NCBI RefSeq assembly: GCF_000969445.1
Contig: NZ_JZEY01000054.1
Span: 1,240,001-1,304,000 of the forward strand
Source: Devosia chinhatensis
Lineage (GTDB): Bacteria; Pseudomonadota; Alphaproteobacteria; Rhizobiales; Devosiaceae
Length of the DNA: 64,000 nucleotides
Direction of reading: 5' to 3'
The notes below the pieces were generated by a model. That model worked only from the letters and a program-made list of their open reading frames with translations, had not been told where the DNA came from and searched no databases. Numbering within the stretch: the first letter of the stretch is position 1; each line of letters starts with the position of its first letter. The position numbers and the translations under genes are program-made. Shown here in pieces: positions 17,377-25,801 of this stretch.

Positions 17377-18522
17377 ATGACGAGACAGGCGGTTTATCTC
17401 GATCATAATGCTGCGTCCCCGCTTCGGCCCGAAGCGCGCGCTGCTTTGGTCGCTGCGCTCGAGCACGTGGGCAATCCTTCGTCCGTCCATGGCCATGGAC
17501 GGCACCTGCGCAACCTCATCGATACCGGTCGCCGCCAGGTAGCGCATCTCGCCGGCGCCGAGCCGCGTCAACTGGTCTTTACCGGTTCGGCGACCGAAGC
17601 CATTACGCAGGCCATCGTTGGCGGTTCCCGGGCGTTTCAGGCAGGCGCCATAGCTCTTGGCGCGGGGGAGCACGCTGCCGCCATCAAGGCCGCAGAAGCG
17701 ACGGGCCTGCCAGTCTGGACCATCGGCCTGGACGGGCAGGGGCGCATTGATCTTGATCAAGTGGCCGAGTGCCTTTTGCGCGCTGATGCAGAGAATCTGA
17801 CTTTGCTCTTTGCGCTGCATTGGGTGAATAACGAAACCGGCGTCGTCCAGCCCATGGCGCGGATCAACGCCCTTGTGGGCCCCACGCGGCACACGCTTTT
17901 CATCGACGCGGTGCAGGCCCTGGGCAAGCTGCCACTGGATTTTGCGGCCTCGGCACCCGATATGATGGCGATAAGCGGCCACAAGATTGGGGCGCCTGCC
18001 GGTATCGGCGCCTTGCTGGTCAAGGGCCATGCCGACACTGTCCGCCTCATTCCCGGCGGCGGGCAGGAGCAGGGGCGTCGCGGTGGCACCGAATCCGCGG
18101 CCCTGATCGCGGCGTTCGGCGCTGCGGCCCAGGCAAGCGCCTATGATGCCGAAACCATGAACGGCCTGACCACTAGTGTAGAGCAGGGCCTTCGCACTTT
18201 GGCGCCCGATGTCGTGATCTTCGGGGCAGGTGCGCACCGTATTGGCAATGTGGTTGATTTTGCCGTGCCCGGCCTGGGCAATGCCACGGCGATGATGGCG
18301 CTCGATCTGATGGGCCTTTCTGTCTCGTCCGGGTCGGCCTGTTCGTCCGGCAAGGTTGGGCCCAGTCACGTGCTGGCTGCCATGGGTGTCGACAGGACAC
18401 TTGCCGAAAGCGCGCTGCGCGTGAGTTTCGGCTGGAATTCGACGGGCGAGGATGCGCAAGCCTTCCTCGCGGGATTTGGAACGGTTCTCGGCCGCCAGCG
18501 GCGGTCGGGAGAGGCAGCGTAG
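17377..18522 (+). CDS. Cysteine desulfurase (NifS/IscS-like), first suf operon gene
   Basis: A 381-residue PLP enzyme that takes sulfur from L-cysteine as an enzyme persulfide for Fe-S cluster assembly. The PLP lysine is Lys203 in ISGHKIGAPAG. The cysteine loop reads SSGSACSSGKVG (catalytic Cys322), typical of group I (NifS/IscS) enzymes. The start MTRQAVYLDHNAASPLRPEA matches the family's usual N-terminus. It opens a suf operon that also encodes a group II enzyme (SufS, 22350-23570), a pairing common in Hyphomicrobiales. No Rrf2/IscR-type regulator gene lies in front; the upstream gene is a divergent hydrolase. Confidence 0.93.
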   Translation: MTRQAVYLDHNAASPLRPEARAALVAALEHVGNPSSVHGHGRHLRNLIDTGRRQVAHLAGAEPRQLVFTGSATEAITQAIVGGSRAFQAGAIALGAGEHAAAIKAAEATGLPVWTIGLDGQGRIDLDQVAECLLRADAENLTLLFALHWVNNETGVVQPMARINALVGPTRHTLFIDAVQALGKLPLDFAASAPDMMAISGHKIGAPAGIGALLVKGHADTVRLIPGGGQEQGRRGGTESAALIAAFGAAAQASAYDAETMNGLTTSVEQGLRTLAPDVVIFGAGAHRIGNVVDFAVPGLGNATAMMALDLMGLSVSSGSACSSGKVGPSHVLAAMGVDRTLAESALRVSFGWNSTGEDAQAFLAGFGTVLGRQRRSGEAA

Positions 18523-18582
18523 CTGTCGGTTTATGCGTTCGCGCCGGCCTTGAACCGGCGAGGGACTGAGAAGGAGAGCCTG

Positions 18583-20112
18583 ATGGCGGACTACGATATT
18601 CCAACGCTCAAGGAAGAAATTGACCGGGAAACCGTCGAGCAGGTCCTTGCGCTCGACGTGGACAAGTACAAATACGGCTTCGAGACCGAAATTGAATCCG
18701 ATGTCCTGCCACCCGGCCTTACCGAGGAAACGGTCCGCTTTATCTCCGCCAGGAAGGAAGAGCCCGAATGGATGCTGGAATGGCGTCTCGAGGCATTCCG
18801 CCGCTTCCAGACGCTGGAAGAACCCAACTGGGCCAAGCTGCACTATCCCAAGATCGACCTGCAGGCGATCAGCTATTACGCTGCGCCCAAGAGCTTCAAG
18901 GGCCCCAAGAGCCTCGATGAAGTCGATCCCGAGCTGCTCAAGACCTATGCCAAGCTGGGCATCCCACTCAAGGAACAGGCCATCCTCGCCGGTGTCGAAG
19001 GCGCGGCTGAATCGGTCGGCACCCCATTCGGCGCCAATGTTGCCGTCGATGCCGTCTTCGACTCGGTCTCCGTCGTCACCACCTTCCGCGAAGAGCTGGC
19101 CAAGGTCGGCATCATCTTCTGCTCGATCTCCGAAGCTGTGCGCGAGCATCCCGAGCTGGTGAAGAAGTATCTCGGCTCCGTCGTCCCGGTTTCCGACAAT
19201 TACTACGCCACGCTCAACTCGGCGGTCTTCACCGATGGGTCCTTCGTCTATATCCCCAAGGGCGTCCGTTGCCCCATGGAGCTGTCGACCTATTTCCGCA
19301 TCAACGAGAAGAACACCGGCCAGTTCGAGCGCACGTTGATCATCGCCGACGATGACAGCTACGTCTCCTACCTCGAAGGCTGCACCGCGCCCATGCGCGA
19401 CGAAAACCAGCTTCACGCGGCCGTCGTGGAACTGGTCGCGCTCGACAATGCCGAGATCAAGTATTCCACCGTCCAGAACTGGTATCCGGGCGACAAGGAC
19501 GGCAAGGGCGGCATCTATAATTTCGTCACCAAGCGCGGCGATTGCCGTGGCGTCAATTCGCACATTTCCTGGACCCAGGTTGAGACCGGCTCGGCCATCA
19601 CCTGGAAATATCCCAGCTGCATTCTGCGCGGCGACGGTTCGCGCGGCGAATTCTATTCCATCGCCATTTCGAACGGCTTTCAGCAGGTCGATAGCGGCAC
19701 CAAGATGATCCACCTGGGCAAGAACACGTCCAGCCGCATCATCTCCAAGGGCATCGCTGCCGGCTTCTCGGACAACACCTATCGTGGTCAGGTTTCGGCG
19801 CACGCCAAGGCCAGGAATGCCCGCAACTTCACCCAGTGCGACTCGCTGTTGATCGGCGACAAGTGCGGCGCCCATACGGTTCCCTATATCGAGAGCCGTA
19901 ACGGCACGGCGGTCTTCGAGCACGAAGCCACGACCTCGAAAATTTCCGACGACCAGATGTTCTACTGTATGCAGCGCGGCCTCAATGAAGAGGAAGCCGT
20001 GGCGCTGATCGTCAACGGTTTCGTCCGCGACGTCCTTCAGCACCTGCCCATGGAATTCATGGTCGAAACCCAGAAGCTGATCTCGATCAGCCTCGAAGGC
20101 AGCGTCGGCTAG
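18583..20112 (+). CDS. sufB: Fe-S cluster assembly scaffold SufB
   Basis: A 509-residue subunit of the SufBC2D scaffold on which Fe-S clusters are built in the cytoplasm. The start at 18583 ([13 protein letters not shown]) is backed by AAGGAGAG upstream; an in-frame TTG earlier would add unrelated residues. It carries the SufB N-terminal domain and the beta-helix core, with conserved stretches such as [19 protein letters not shown] and [19 protein letters not shown]. The core holds Cys residues that take part in sulfur transfer from SufS. It follows the desulfurase by 60 bp. A REP-like palindrome separates it from sufC. Confidence 0.96.
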   Translation: MADYDIPTLKEEIDRETVEQVLALDVDKYKYGFETEIESDVLPPGLTEETVRFISARKEEPEWMLEWRLEAFRRFQTLEEPNWAKLHYPKIDLQAISYYAAPKSFKGPKSLDEVDPELLKTYAKLGIPLKEQAILAGVEGAAESVGTPFGANVAVDAVFDSVSVVTTFREELAKVGIIFCSISEAVREHPELVKKYLGSVVPVSDNYYATLNSAVFTDGSFVYIPKGVRCPMELSTYFRINEKNTGQFERTLIIADDDSYVSYLEGCTAPMRDENQLHAAVVELVALDNAEIKYSTVQNWYPGDKDGKGGIYNFVTKRGDCRGVNSHISWTQVETGSAITWKYPSCILRGDGSRGEFYSIAISNGFQQVDSGTKMIHLGKNTSSRIISKGIAAGFSDNTYRGQVSAHAKARNARNFTQCDSLLIGDKCGAHTVPYIESRNGTAVFEHEATTSKISDDQMFYCMQRGLNEEEAVALIVNGFVRDVLQHLPMEFMVETQKLISISLEGSVG

Positions 20113-20130
20113 ACACTGAGAGCTTGGCTG

Positions 20131-20180
20131 GCCTCACCGCTCCCTCCCAGGGGAGAGGTCACCCGAACGGGTGAGGGGCC
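20131..20180. repeat. REP-like palindromic element between sufB and sufC
   Basis: Composed of nested inverted repeats: CTCCCTCCCAGGGGAGAG (20140-20157), then CACCC...GGGTG, ending in GTGAGGGGCC. The same CTCTCCC...GGGAGAGG plus GGGTGAGGGG signature recurs twice between sufD and sufS. Such elements are common between genes of Devosia-like and other alphaproteobacterial genomes; here it lies inside an operon. Confidence 0.7.
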
Positions 20181-20222
20181 TTAAAAATTATCGGCGACTG
20201 ACTGGCGCCTTGGAGACACAAA

Positions 20223-20984
20223 ATGACCACTCCCGTTCTCGAAATCCGCAATCTGCATGCCCGCATCGAGGAGCGTGAAATCCTTAAGGGTGTGAACCTC
20301 ATCATCCCGCCTGGCGAAGTTCACGCCATCATGGGCCGTAACGGCTCGGGCAAGTCGACGCTGAGCTACGTGCTCGCCGGCAAGGAAGACTATGAGATTA
20401 CTGCAGGCGAGATTCTGCTCAACGGCGAAAACATTCTTGAGATGGAGCCCGATGAGCGCGCCGCTGCCGGCCTGTTCCTCGCCTTCCAATACCCGATCGA
20501 AATCCCGGGCGTTGCGACCATGACCTTCCTCAAGGCGGCGCTCAACGCCCAGCGCAAGGCGCGTGGCGAAGAAGAGCTCAAGACCCCCGACTTCATGCGC
20601 ATGGTCAAGGAGGCCGGCGCACAGCTCAATGTCGATTCTGACATGCTCAAGCGTCCGCTCAATGTCGGTTTCTCCGGCGGTGAGAAGAAACGCGCCGAGA
20701 TCATGCAGATGGCGCTGCTCAAGCCCTCGCTTGCCGTACTCGACGAAACCGATTCCGGTCTCGACATCGACGCGCTCCAGGTTGTGTCCAAGGGCGTCAA
20801 TTCGCTTCGCGACGGCCAGCGCTCCATGCTGGTCATCACCCACTACCAGCGCCTCCTCAACCACATCGTGCCGGACGTGGTTCACGTCTTCTCCGATGGG
20901 CGGATCGTTGAGAGCGGCGGCAAGGATCTTGCCCTCAAGCTCGAAGCCGAAGGCTATGCCAATTACGGTGGTGAGGCGGCCTGA
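20223..20984 (+). CDS. sufC: Fe-S cluster assembly ATPase SufC
   Basis: A 253-residue soluble ABC-type ATPase of the SufBC2D scaffold; it has no membrane partner. Walker A is GRNGSGKST (about residue 38-46), the signature is GFSGGEKKRAEI (about 150), and Walker B runs into VLDETDSGLDID, the SufC hallmark. The switch His is in VITHYQRLL. ATP hydrolysis drives the SufB-SufD rearrangement that exposes the cluster assembly site. The stop at 20982-20984 shares one base with the sufD ATG, so the two are translationally coupled. Confidence 0.97.
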   Translation: MTTPVLEIRNLHARIEEREILKGVNLIIPPGEVHAIMGRNGSGKSTLSYVLAGKEDYEITAGEILLNGENILEMEPDERAAAGLFLAFQYPIEIPGVATMTFLKAALNAQRKARGEEELKTPDFMRMVKEAGAQLNVDSDMLKRPLNVGFSGGEKKRAEIMQMALLKPSLAVLDETDSGLDIDALQVVSKGVNSLRDGQRSMLVITHYQRLLNHIVPDVVHVFSDGRIVESGGKDLALKLEAEGYANYGGEAA

Positions 20985-22192
20985 TGCGTCCAAACTTTCC
21001 CGTAAGGCTCGGTGCAGCCGAAGAGACCCTCATTGCCCAGCTCAAGTCCGTCGGCGCCGACCAGGTTGCCGAGCGCATCAGCGTGGCCGGACTGCCGACC
21101 CGTCGCGTCGAGGCCTATCACTATACCGACCTCAAGACCCTGCTGCGCGCCGTCCCGGCGCTCGGCCGGCCCGCCAATGAAGCCAGCGCTCCCGCGCTGC
21201 GCGTCCCCGGCGCCTTCACCCTGATGATCGCCAATGGCGTCATCCAGAATGCCTCCACGGCGCCCGCCGGCGTCATTGTTGGCAAAACTCATGGCGGTGT
21301 TCTCACCAAGCGCGACGATGTCATGGTCAGCGTCAACAATGGTCTGACAACAGAGGCCCTGACGCTAACACTTGAGAACAGTGTCGACCCGGTCATCCAG
21401 ATCGAGCGCCGCATCGAGGGCGAAGCCGCCCATGTGGCTGATGCCGTTAAGGTTTTCGTCGCCGATGGGGCTTCCGCCACCATCCTGGAAACCTTTTCCG
21501 GTTCCGACGCCCTCCATGTCGGTAACCACGCCTCCTACATCGCCTTGGGAAAGGATGCTGTGCTCACCCACATCACCATTGACCTAAGTGCTTCTGGTGT
21601 CAGCCATTTTGCTACCAACGAATACCATCTCGCCGACGGCGCCAAGCTCCGGACGCTGGTGATTCACGCCGGTTCCAACCTCGCCCGCACCCAGCTCTAC
21701 CCGACCCTGGGCGGCGCCGGATCGCATGCCGACGTCACCGGGCTCAACCTCGTCTCCGACGGCCAACATGCTGATATTACAATGGAAACCACCCATGCGG
21801 TGGCGCATACATCGTCCCAGCCGCTGTTCAAATCCATCGCCCGTGGCCGTTCGAAATCCATCATCCAGGGCAAACTGATCGTCGCCCGCGACGCCCAGAA
21901 GACCGACGCAAAATTTATGCATCAGGGCCTGATGCTGAGCGACGAAGCGGAAATTCTTTCCAAGCCCGAGCTCGAAATCTACGCCGACGACGTCGTCTGC
22001 GGCCACGGCTCTACCTGCGGCAAGCTGGACGAAGACAGTCTCTTCTACCTGCTCAGCCGCGGCATTCCCAAGGCCGAAGCCGAAACCATGCTGGTGCGCG
22101 GTTTCATCGCTGAACTGCTTGATCCTGTTGAGGATTTGGCGCTCAATGAAGCCCTTCAGGGCGTCGTCGACGGCTGGTTGCAGGACCAATAG
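20984..22192 (+). CDS. sufD: Fe-S cluster assembly protein SufD
   Basis: A 402-residue paralogue of SufB that pairs with it in the SufBC2D scaffold. Typical features are the N-terminal helical part with LPTRRVEAYHYTDLK, the beta-helix core, and the C-terminal SKPELEIYADDVVCGHGSTCG segment containing the conserved His used at the cluster site. It overlaps sufC by one base. Two REP-like palindromes follow before sufS, so expression of the downstream genes may differ from sufBCD. Confidence 0.96.
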   Translation: MRPNFPVRLGAAEETLIAQLKSVGADQVAERISVAGLPTRRVEAYHYTDLKTLLRAVPALGRPANEASAPALRVPGAFTLMIANGVIQNASTAPAGVIVGKTHGGVLTKRDDVMVSVNNGLTTEALTLTLENSVDPVIQIERRIEGEAAHVADAVKVFVADGASATILETFSGSDALHVGNHASYIALGKDAVLTHITIDLSASGVSHFATNEYHLADGAKLRTLVIHAGSNLARTQLYPTLGGAGSHADVTGLNLVSDGQHADITMETTHAVAHTSSQPLFKSIARGRSKSIIQGKLIVARDAQKTDAKFMHQGLMLSDEAEILSKPELEIYADDVVCGHGSTCGKLDEDSLFYLLSRGIPKAEAETMLVRGFIAELLDPVEDLALNEALQGVVDGWLQDQ

Positions 22193-22210
22193 AGTGCAGG
22201 GCCCCTTTAT

Positions 22211-22334
22211 CTCTCCCTATCGGGAGAGGTCGGCGCATAACGCCGGGTGAGGGGCCCTTATACAAGCACGGTGCGGAGGACAGCCCCCTCACCCGACCGA
22301 AGACGGTCGACCTCTCCCTCCAGAGGGAGAGGTG
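22211..22334. repeat. Pair of inverted REP-like palindromes between sufD and sufS
   Basis: The first copy (22211-22256) runs CTCTCCCTATCGGGAGAG then GGGTGAGGGGCC. The second (22283-22334) is inverted: CCCCCTCACCC, GACCG-AAGA-CGGTC, then CCTCTCCCTC-CAGA-GGGAGAGG. Each folds alone, and GGGTGAGGGG of the first can also pair with the CCCCCTCACCC of the second to form one large stem. The final GGGAGAGG lies just before the GTG at 22332 that precedes the sufS ATG. Inside an operon such structures can set mRNA decay or gene ratios; effect here is not known. Confidence 0.75.
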
Positions 22335-22349
22335 AAGAACGGAACGCCC

Positions 22350-23570
22350 ATGACCTTCGACCTTCAAAAAATCCGCGCCGATTTCCCGATCCTGTCCGAA
22401 GAGATCCATGGCAAGCGCCTGGTCTATCTCGACAGCGGCGCGTCGGCACAGAAGCCAGTGCAGGTTCTCGAGCGCATGGACCACGCCTTCCGGCACGAAT
22501 ATGCCAATGTGCATCGCGGCCTCCATACCCTCGCCAACCGCGCCACCGAAGGCTATGAGGCCGGCCGCGAAAGCGTCCGCCGCTTCCTCAATGCCGGTCG
22601 GATCGAAGAAATCATTTTCACCAAGTCGGCTACCGAAGCCATCAATCTGGTGGCGTCCTCCTTTGCCGGCCCGCGCATCGGCGAGGGCGACGAGATCGTC
22701 ACCACGATCATGGAACACCATTCCAATATCGTGCCCTGGCATTTTCACCGCGAGCGCAAGGGCGCGGTCATCAAGTGGATCGACGTCCGCGATGATGGCT
22801 CGCTCGACCTCGACGCCTTCGAGGCCTCGCTGACCGACAAGACTCGTATCGTCGCCGTTACGCATATGTCCAACGTCCTCGGAACCATCAATCCGATCAA
22901 GGACATGGTCGCCATGGCCCATGCGCGCGGTATTCCCGTGCTGGTCGATGGCAGCCAGGGCGCCGTGCACACCAAGGTGGACGTCCAGGACCTCGGTGCC
23001 GATTTCTACATCATGACCGGCCACAAGCTCTATGGCCCCACCGGCATCGGCATTCTCTACGGGAAATATGATCTGCTGGCCGAAATGCAGCCCTATCAGG
23101 GCGGCGGCGAGATGATCGAGACCGTCACGACCGAGGGTATTACCTACAACGAGCCGCCGCATCGCTTTGAGGCCGGCACGCCCCCCATTGTCCAGGCCAT
23201 GGGCCTCGGGGCTGCGCTCGATTACATGGAAAGCCTCGACCGTGACGCCATAGCGGCTCACGAGCACGAGGTCGCCGAATATGCCCATGAGCGCCTCTCG
23301 CGCATCAACTCCCTGCGCATGATCGGCACCGCGCCCGGGAAGGGTGGCATTTTCTCCTTCGAGATAGCCGGGGCCCACGCCCATGACGTCGCCACCATTC
23401 TCGACCGCTACGGCATTGCCGTGCGTGCCGGCACTCATTGCGCCCAACCCTTGCTGAAACGCTTTGGTGTGACCTCTACCTGTCGGGCCTCCTTCGCCCT
23501 ATATAACGGCAAGGATGACGTGGACGCGCTGGTGGACGGCATCGAGCGCGCACAGAAATTTTTCGCCTGA
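22350..23570 (+). CDS. sufS: Cysteine desulfurase SufS
   Basis: A group II cysteine desulfurase of 406 residues that hands persulfide sulfur to the SufBCD scaffold. The PLP lysine is Lys226 in MTGHKLYGPTGIG. The catalytic Cys364 is in RAGTHCAQPLLKRFG, the short-loop group II form. The start is taken as ATG 22350 (MTFDLQKIRADFP), the usual N-terminus; an in-frame GTG at 22332 would add six residues. No sufE or sufU gene is adjacent, so the sulfur acceptor partner must be encoded elsewhere. SufT follows 10 bp after the stop. Confidence 0.95.
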   Translation: MTFDLQKIRADFPILSEEIHGKRLVYLDSGASAQKPVQVLERMDHAFRHEYANVHRGLHTLANRATEGYEAGRESVRRFLNAGRIEEIIFTKSATEAINLVASSFAGPRIGEGDEIVTTIMEHHSNIVPWHFHRERKGAVIKWIDVRDDGSLDLDAFEASLTDKTRIVAVTHMSNVLGTINPIKDMVAMAHARGIPVLVDGSQGAVHTKVDVQDLGADFYIMTGHKLYGPTGIGILYGKYDLLAEMQPYQGGGEMIETVTTEGITYNEPPHRFEAGTPPIVQAMGLGAALDYMESLDRDAIAAHEHEVAEYAHERLSRINSLRMIGTAPGKGGIFSFEIAGAHAHDVATILDRYGIAVRAGTHCAQPLLKRFGVTSTCRASFALYNGKDDVDALVDGIERAQKFFA

Positions 23571-23580
23571 GGAAGGCATC

Positions 23581-23952
23581 ATGACCGAAGAAGCAATCGA
23601 TACGCGCATCGTTCCGACGATGTCAGACACCCTGCCGGAAGGCGAAGTGGAGCGGATCACCACCGATCTGATCGGGGCGCTCAAGACTGTCTATGACCCC
23701 GAAATTCCGGTCGACATCTACGAGCTGGGCCTCATTTACCGGGTCGACCTGGATGACAACCGAAATCTGACCATCGACATGACCCTGACCGCGCCGGGTT
23801 GCCCTGTCGCTGGGGAAATGCCCGGCTGGGTGGAGAACGCGGCGCGCAGCGTCGAGGGCATCCAGGATGTGACGGTGAACATGGTTTTTGATCCGCCTTG
23901 GGATGCTACACGCATGAGCGAAGAGGCTCAAGTCGCGTTGAACTGGTGGTAA
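23581..23952 (+). CDS. sufT: Fe-S maturation factor SufT (DUF59/MIP18 family)
   Basis: A 123-residue protein with a single DUF59 domain: VYDPEIPVDIYELGLIYRV, then LTAPGCPVAGEMPGWVENA (conserved Cys of the family) and FDPPWDATRMSEEA. SufT-type proteins assist Fe-S protein maturation under high demand; they are not part of the scaffold. The start has AGGAAGG upstream. It is the sixth gene of the suf operon, 53 bp before sufA. Confidence 0.9.
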   Translation: MTEEAIDTRIVPTMSDTLPEGEVERITTDLIGALKTVYDPEIPVDIYELGLIYRVDLDDNRNLTIDMTLTAPGCPVAGEMPGWVENAARSVEGIQDVTVNMVFDPPWDATRMSEEAQVALNWW

Positions 23953-24005
23953 TCTGACGCGTTTCAGCCTATATATCGTGAAACGCCGATAAAGGGTCGC
24001 TAGCC

Positions 24006-24389
24006 ATGCCGTTCAAGATCATGTCGCTGACCGATGCCGCTGCCGAGCGCATCACCGAGATCATCGAAGATAGCGACAAGCCCGTTATCGGTCTGCGCGT
24101 CGGTATCAAGAATGCCGGCTGCGCTGGCGTTTCATACACCATGGACTATGTCGACGCGCCGATTGCTGGTGACGATCATGTCGAGGACAGGGGCGTCAAC
24201 GTGTGGGTCGATCCCAAGGCGACGATGTATTTGCTCGGTACGATAATGGACTTCGAAGCCTCCAAAATGGGCTCGAGCTTCACCTTCAAGAATCCGAACC
24301 AGACTGGCGCTTGTGGCTGCGGCGAAAGCGTCACATTAGCCCCGGCCGACCTGAAGGCTCTGGCAGAAGCGCGAGCAGGGGCGGTTTAG
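24006..24389 (+). CDS. sufA: Fe-S cluster carrier SufA (HesB/IscA family)
   Basis: A 127-residue A-type carrier that receives clusters from the scaffold and passes them to target proteins. The three conserved cysteines are present: Cys39 in NAGCAGVSY and Cys103/Cys105 in GACGCGES. Length is slightly above the usual 107-122. It closes the suf operon; a long inverted repeat follows at 24414-24448. Confidence 0.93.
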   Translation: MPFKIMSLTDAAAERITEIIEDSDKPVIGLRVGIKNAGCAGVSYTMDYVDAPIAGDDHVEDRGVNVWVDPKATMYLLGTIMDFEASKMGSSFTFKNPNQTGACGCGESVTLAPADLKALAEARAGAV

Positions 24390-24413
24390 CCTAACTTTTG
24401 TCCTGCCACGGGC

Positions 24414-24452
24414 ATGCCACGCGTTCTGGGCTGAAAACAGCGTGGCATTTGT
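24414..24452 (+). terminator. Possible terminator of the suf operon
   Basis: A perfect 9-bp inverted repeat, ATGCCACGC and GCGTGGCAT, separated by 17 bases, is followed by TTGTT. The loop is longer than usual for an intrinsic terminator and the T-run is weak, so the call is tentative. It sits between sufA and aroA. Confidence 0.45.
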
Positions 24453-24511
24453 TCGTGACCAGTCAAGAAGACGTTGCGGATTTGACCTTGCTGAGGCATT
24501 GATCGCCCATC

Positions 24512-25792
24512 ATGCCGAACGCTCTTCCTCCCGCCTATGCCATCACTCCGCCCAATCGCCCATTGACTGGGCGCGTTTCTCCGCCCGGCAGTAAGTCGAT
24601 CACCAATCGCGCCTTGCTGCTGGCCGCGTTGGCGAACGGGACCAGCACGCTCACCGGGGCGCTGAAAAGCAAGGATACGGTGCTGATGGCGCGCGCCTTG
24701 CGCGACATGGGGGTCACGATCGAGGAGCCGGACGCCACCAGTTTCCGCGTGACCAGTTCCGGGCGTCTTGGCGTGCCGCAGAAGCCCCTTTTTCTCGGCA
24801 ATGCCGGCACCGCCACGCGCTTCCTTACGGCCGCTGTTGCAACCATCGACGGCACGGTCGTCGTCGACGGCGACGAGGATATGCGCATTCGACCCATCAA
24901 GCCGCTTGTCGATGCCCTTGTGTCGCTTGGCATTGATGCAAGAAGCCCGACCGGGTGCCCGCCGGTCACCGTCCACGGCAATGGGCGCTTTGGACAGGGT
25001 AAGGTGGAAATCGACGCCTCTTTGTCCAGCCAATATGTTTCCGCTCTGCTCATGGCCGCGCCCTTCGGGCAGGGCCCGATTGAGGTCGCCCTGACGGGCA
25101 AGGAGATCGGCGCCCGCGGCTATGTCGACCTGACGCTGGCCGCCATGCGCGCCTTCGGCGCCGAAGTGGAAGCCCGCGACGATGGTTCCTGGGTGGTGCA
25201 GCCGACTGGCTATCGAGCGACCGATTTCCACATCGAGCCGGACGCCTCCGCCGCAACCTACCTTTGGGGCATCGCGGCGCTGACCGGCGGGGATATCGAT
25301 CTCGGGGTTGCAACTGATGCCTTCACCCAGCCGGACGCGGCGGCACAGACGATTATCGCCGCGTACCCGAACATGCCGGCGATTGTCGACGGTTCGCAGA
25401 TGCAGGATGCCGTGCCGACCATGGCCGTCGTTGCTGCCTTCAACGCTCGGCCGGTTCGTTTTGTAGGTATCGCCAATCTGCGTGTGAAGGAAACCGACCG
25501 TATTCGCGCCGTGGCCAACGAACTCAACCGCATTCGCCCCGGACTGGCGGTGGAGGAGGGGGACGACCTCGTCGTGCACTCCGATCCCCTGCTGGCTTCA
25601 GATTCCTTTAATGCCGATTCCGACATCAGGATCGAAACGTATCACGATCACCGCATTGCCATGAGCTTTGCGCTCGCAGGGTTGCTGGTCCCAAATGTCG
25701 TGATTCTGGATCCCGCCTGCACGGGCAAGACCTATCCGGACTATTGGGACATGCTGTCTGACCTCGGCGTGGAACTCACCCCGACCGACTGA
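24512..25792 (+). CDS. aroA: 3-phosphoshikimate 1-carboxyvinyltransferase (EPSP synthase)
   Basis: A 426-residue enzyme of the shikimate pathway joining shikimate-3-phosphate and phosphoenolpyruvate. Substrate motifs are PPGSKSITNRALLLAA (about 23-38), GNAGTATRFL (about 96-105), RVKETDRIRAVANEL and YHDHRIAMSFAL. Length and motifs resemble the E. coli-type (class I-like) enzyme more than the longer CP4-type enzyme often found in Hyphomicrobiales. In GNAGTAMRPL of class I enzymes the Pro influences glyphosate binding; here that position is Phe. It stands alone after the suf operon. Confidence 0.94.
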   Translation: MPNALPPAYAITPPNRPLTGRVSPPGSKSITNRALLLAALANGTSTLTGALKSKDTVLMARALRDMGVTIEEPDATSFRVTSSGRLGVPQKPLFLGNAGTATRFLTAAVATIDGTVVVDGDEDMRIRPIKPLVDALVSLGIDARSPTGCPPVTVHGNGRFGQGKVEIDASLSSQYVSALLMAAPFGQGPIEVALTGKEIGARGYVDLTLAAMRAFGAEVEARDDGSWVVQPTGYRATDFHIEPDASAATYLWGIAALTGGDIDLGVATDAFTQPDAAAQTIIAAYPNMPAIVDGSQMQDAVPTMAVVAAFNARPVRFVGIANLRVKETDRIRAVANELNRIRPGLAVEEGDDLVVHSDPLLASDSFNADSDIRIETYHDHRIAMSFALAGLLVPNVVILDPACTGKTYPDYWDMLSDLGVELTPTD

Positions 25793-25801
25793 ATGGGAAT
25801 G

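Noticed and set aside
17290..20043. 917-codon open frame on the minus strand
   Set aside because: Antisense shadow of the desulfurase and sufB, both of which have complete family motifs on the plus strand.
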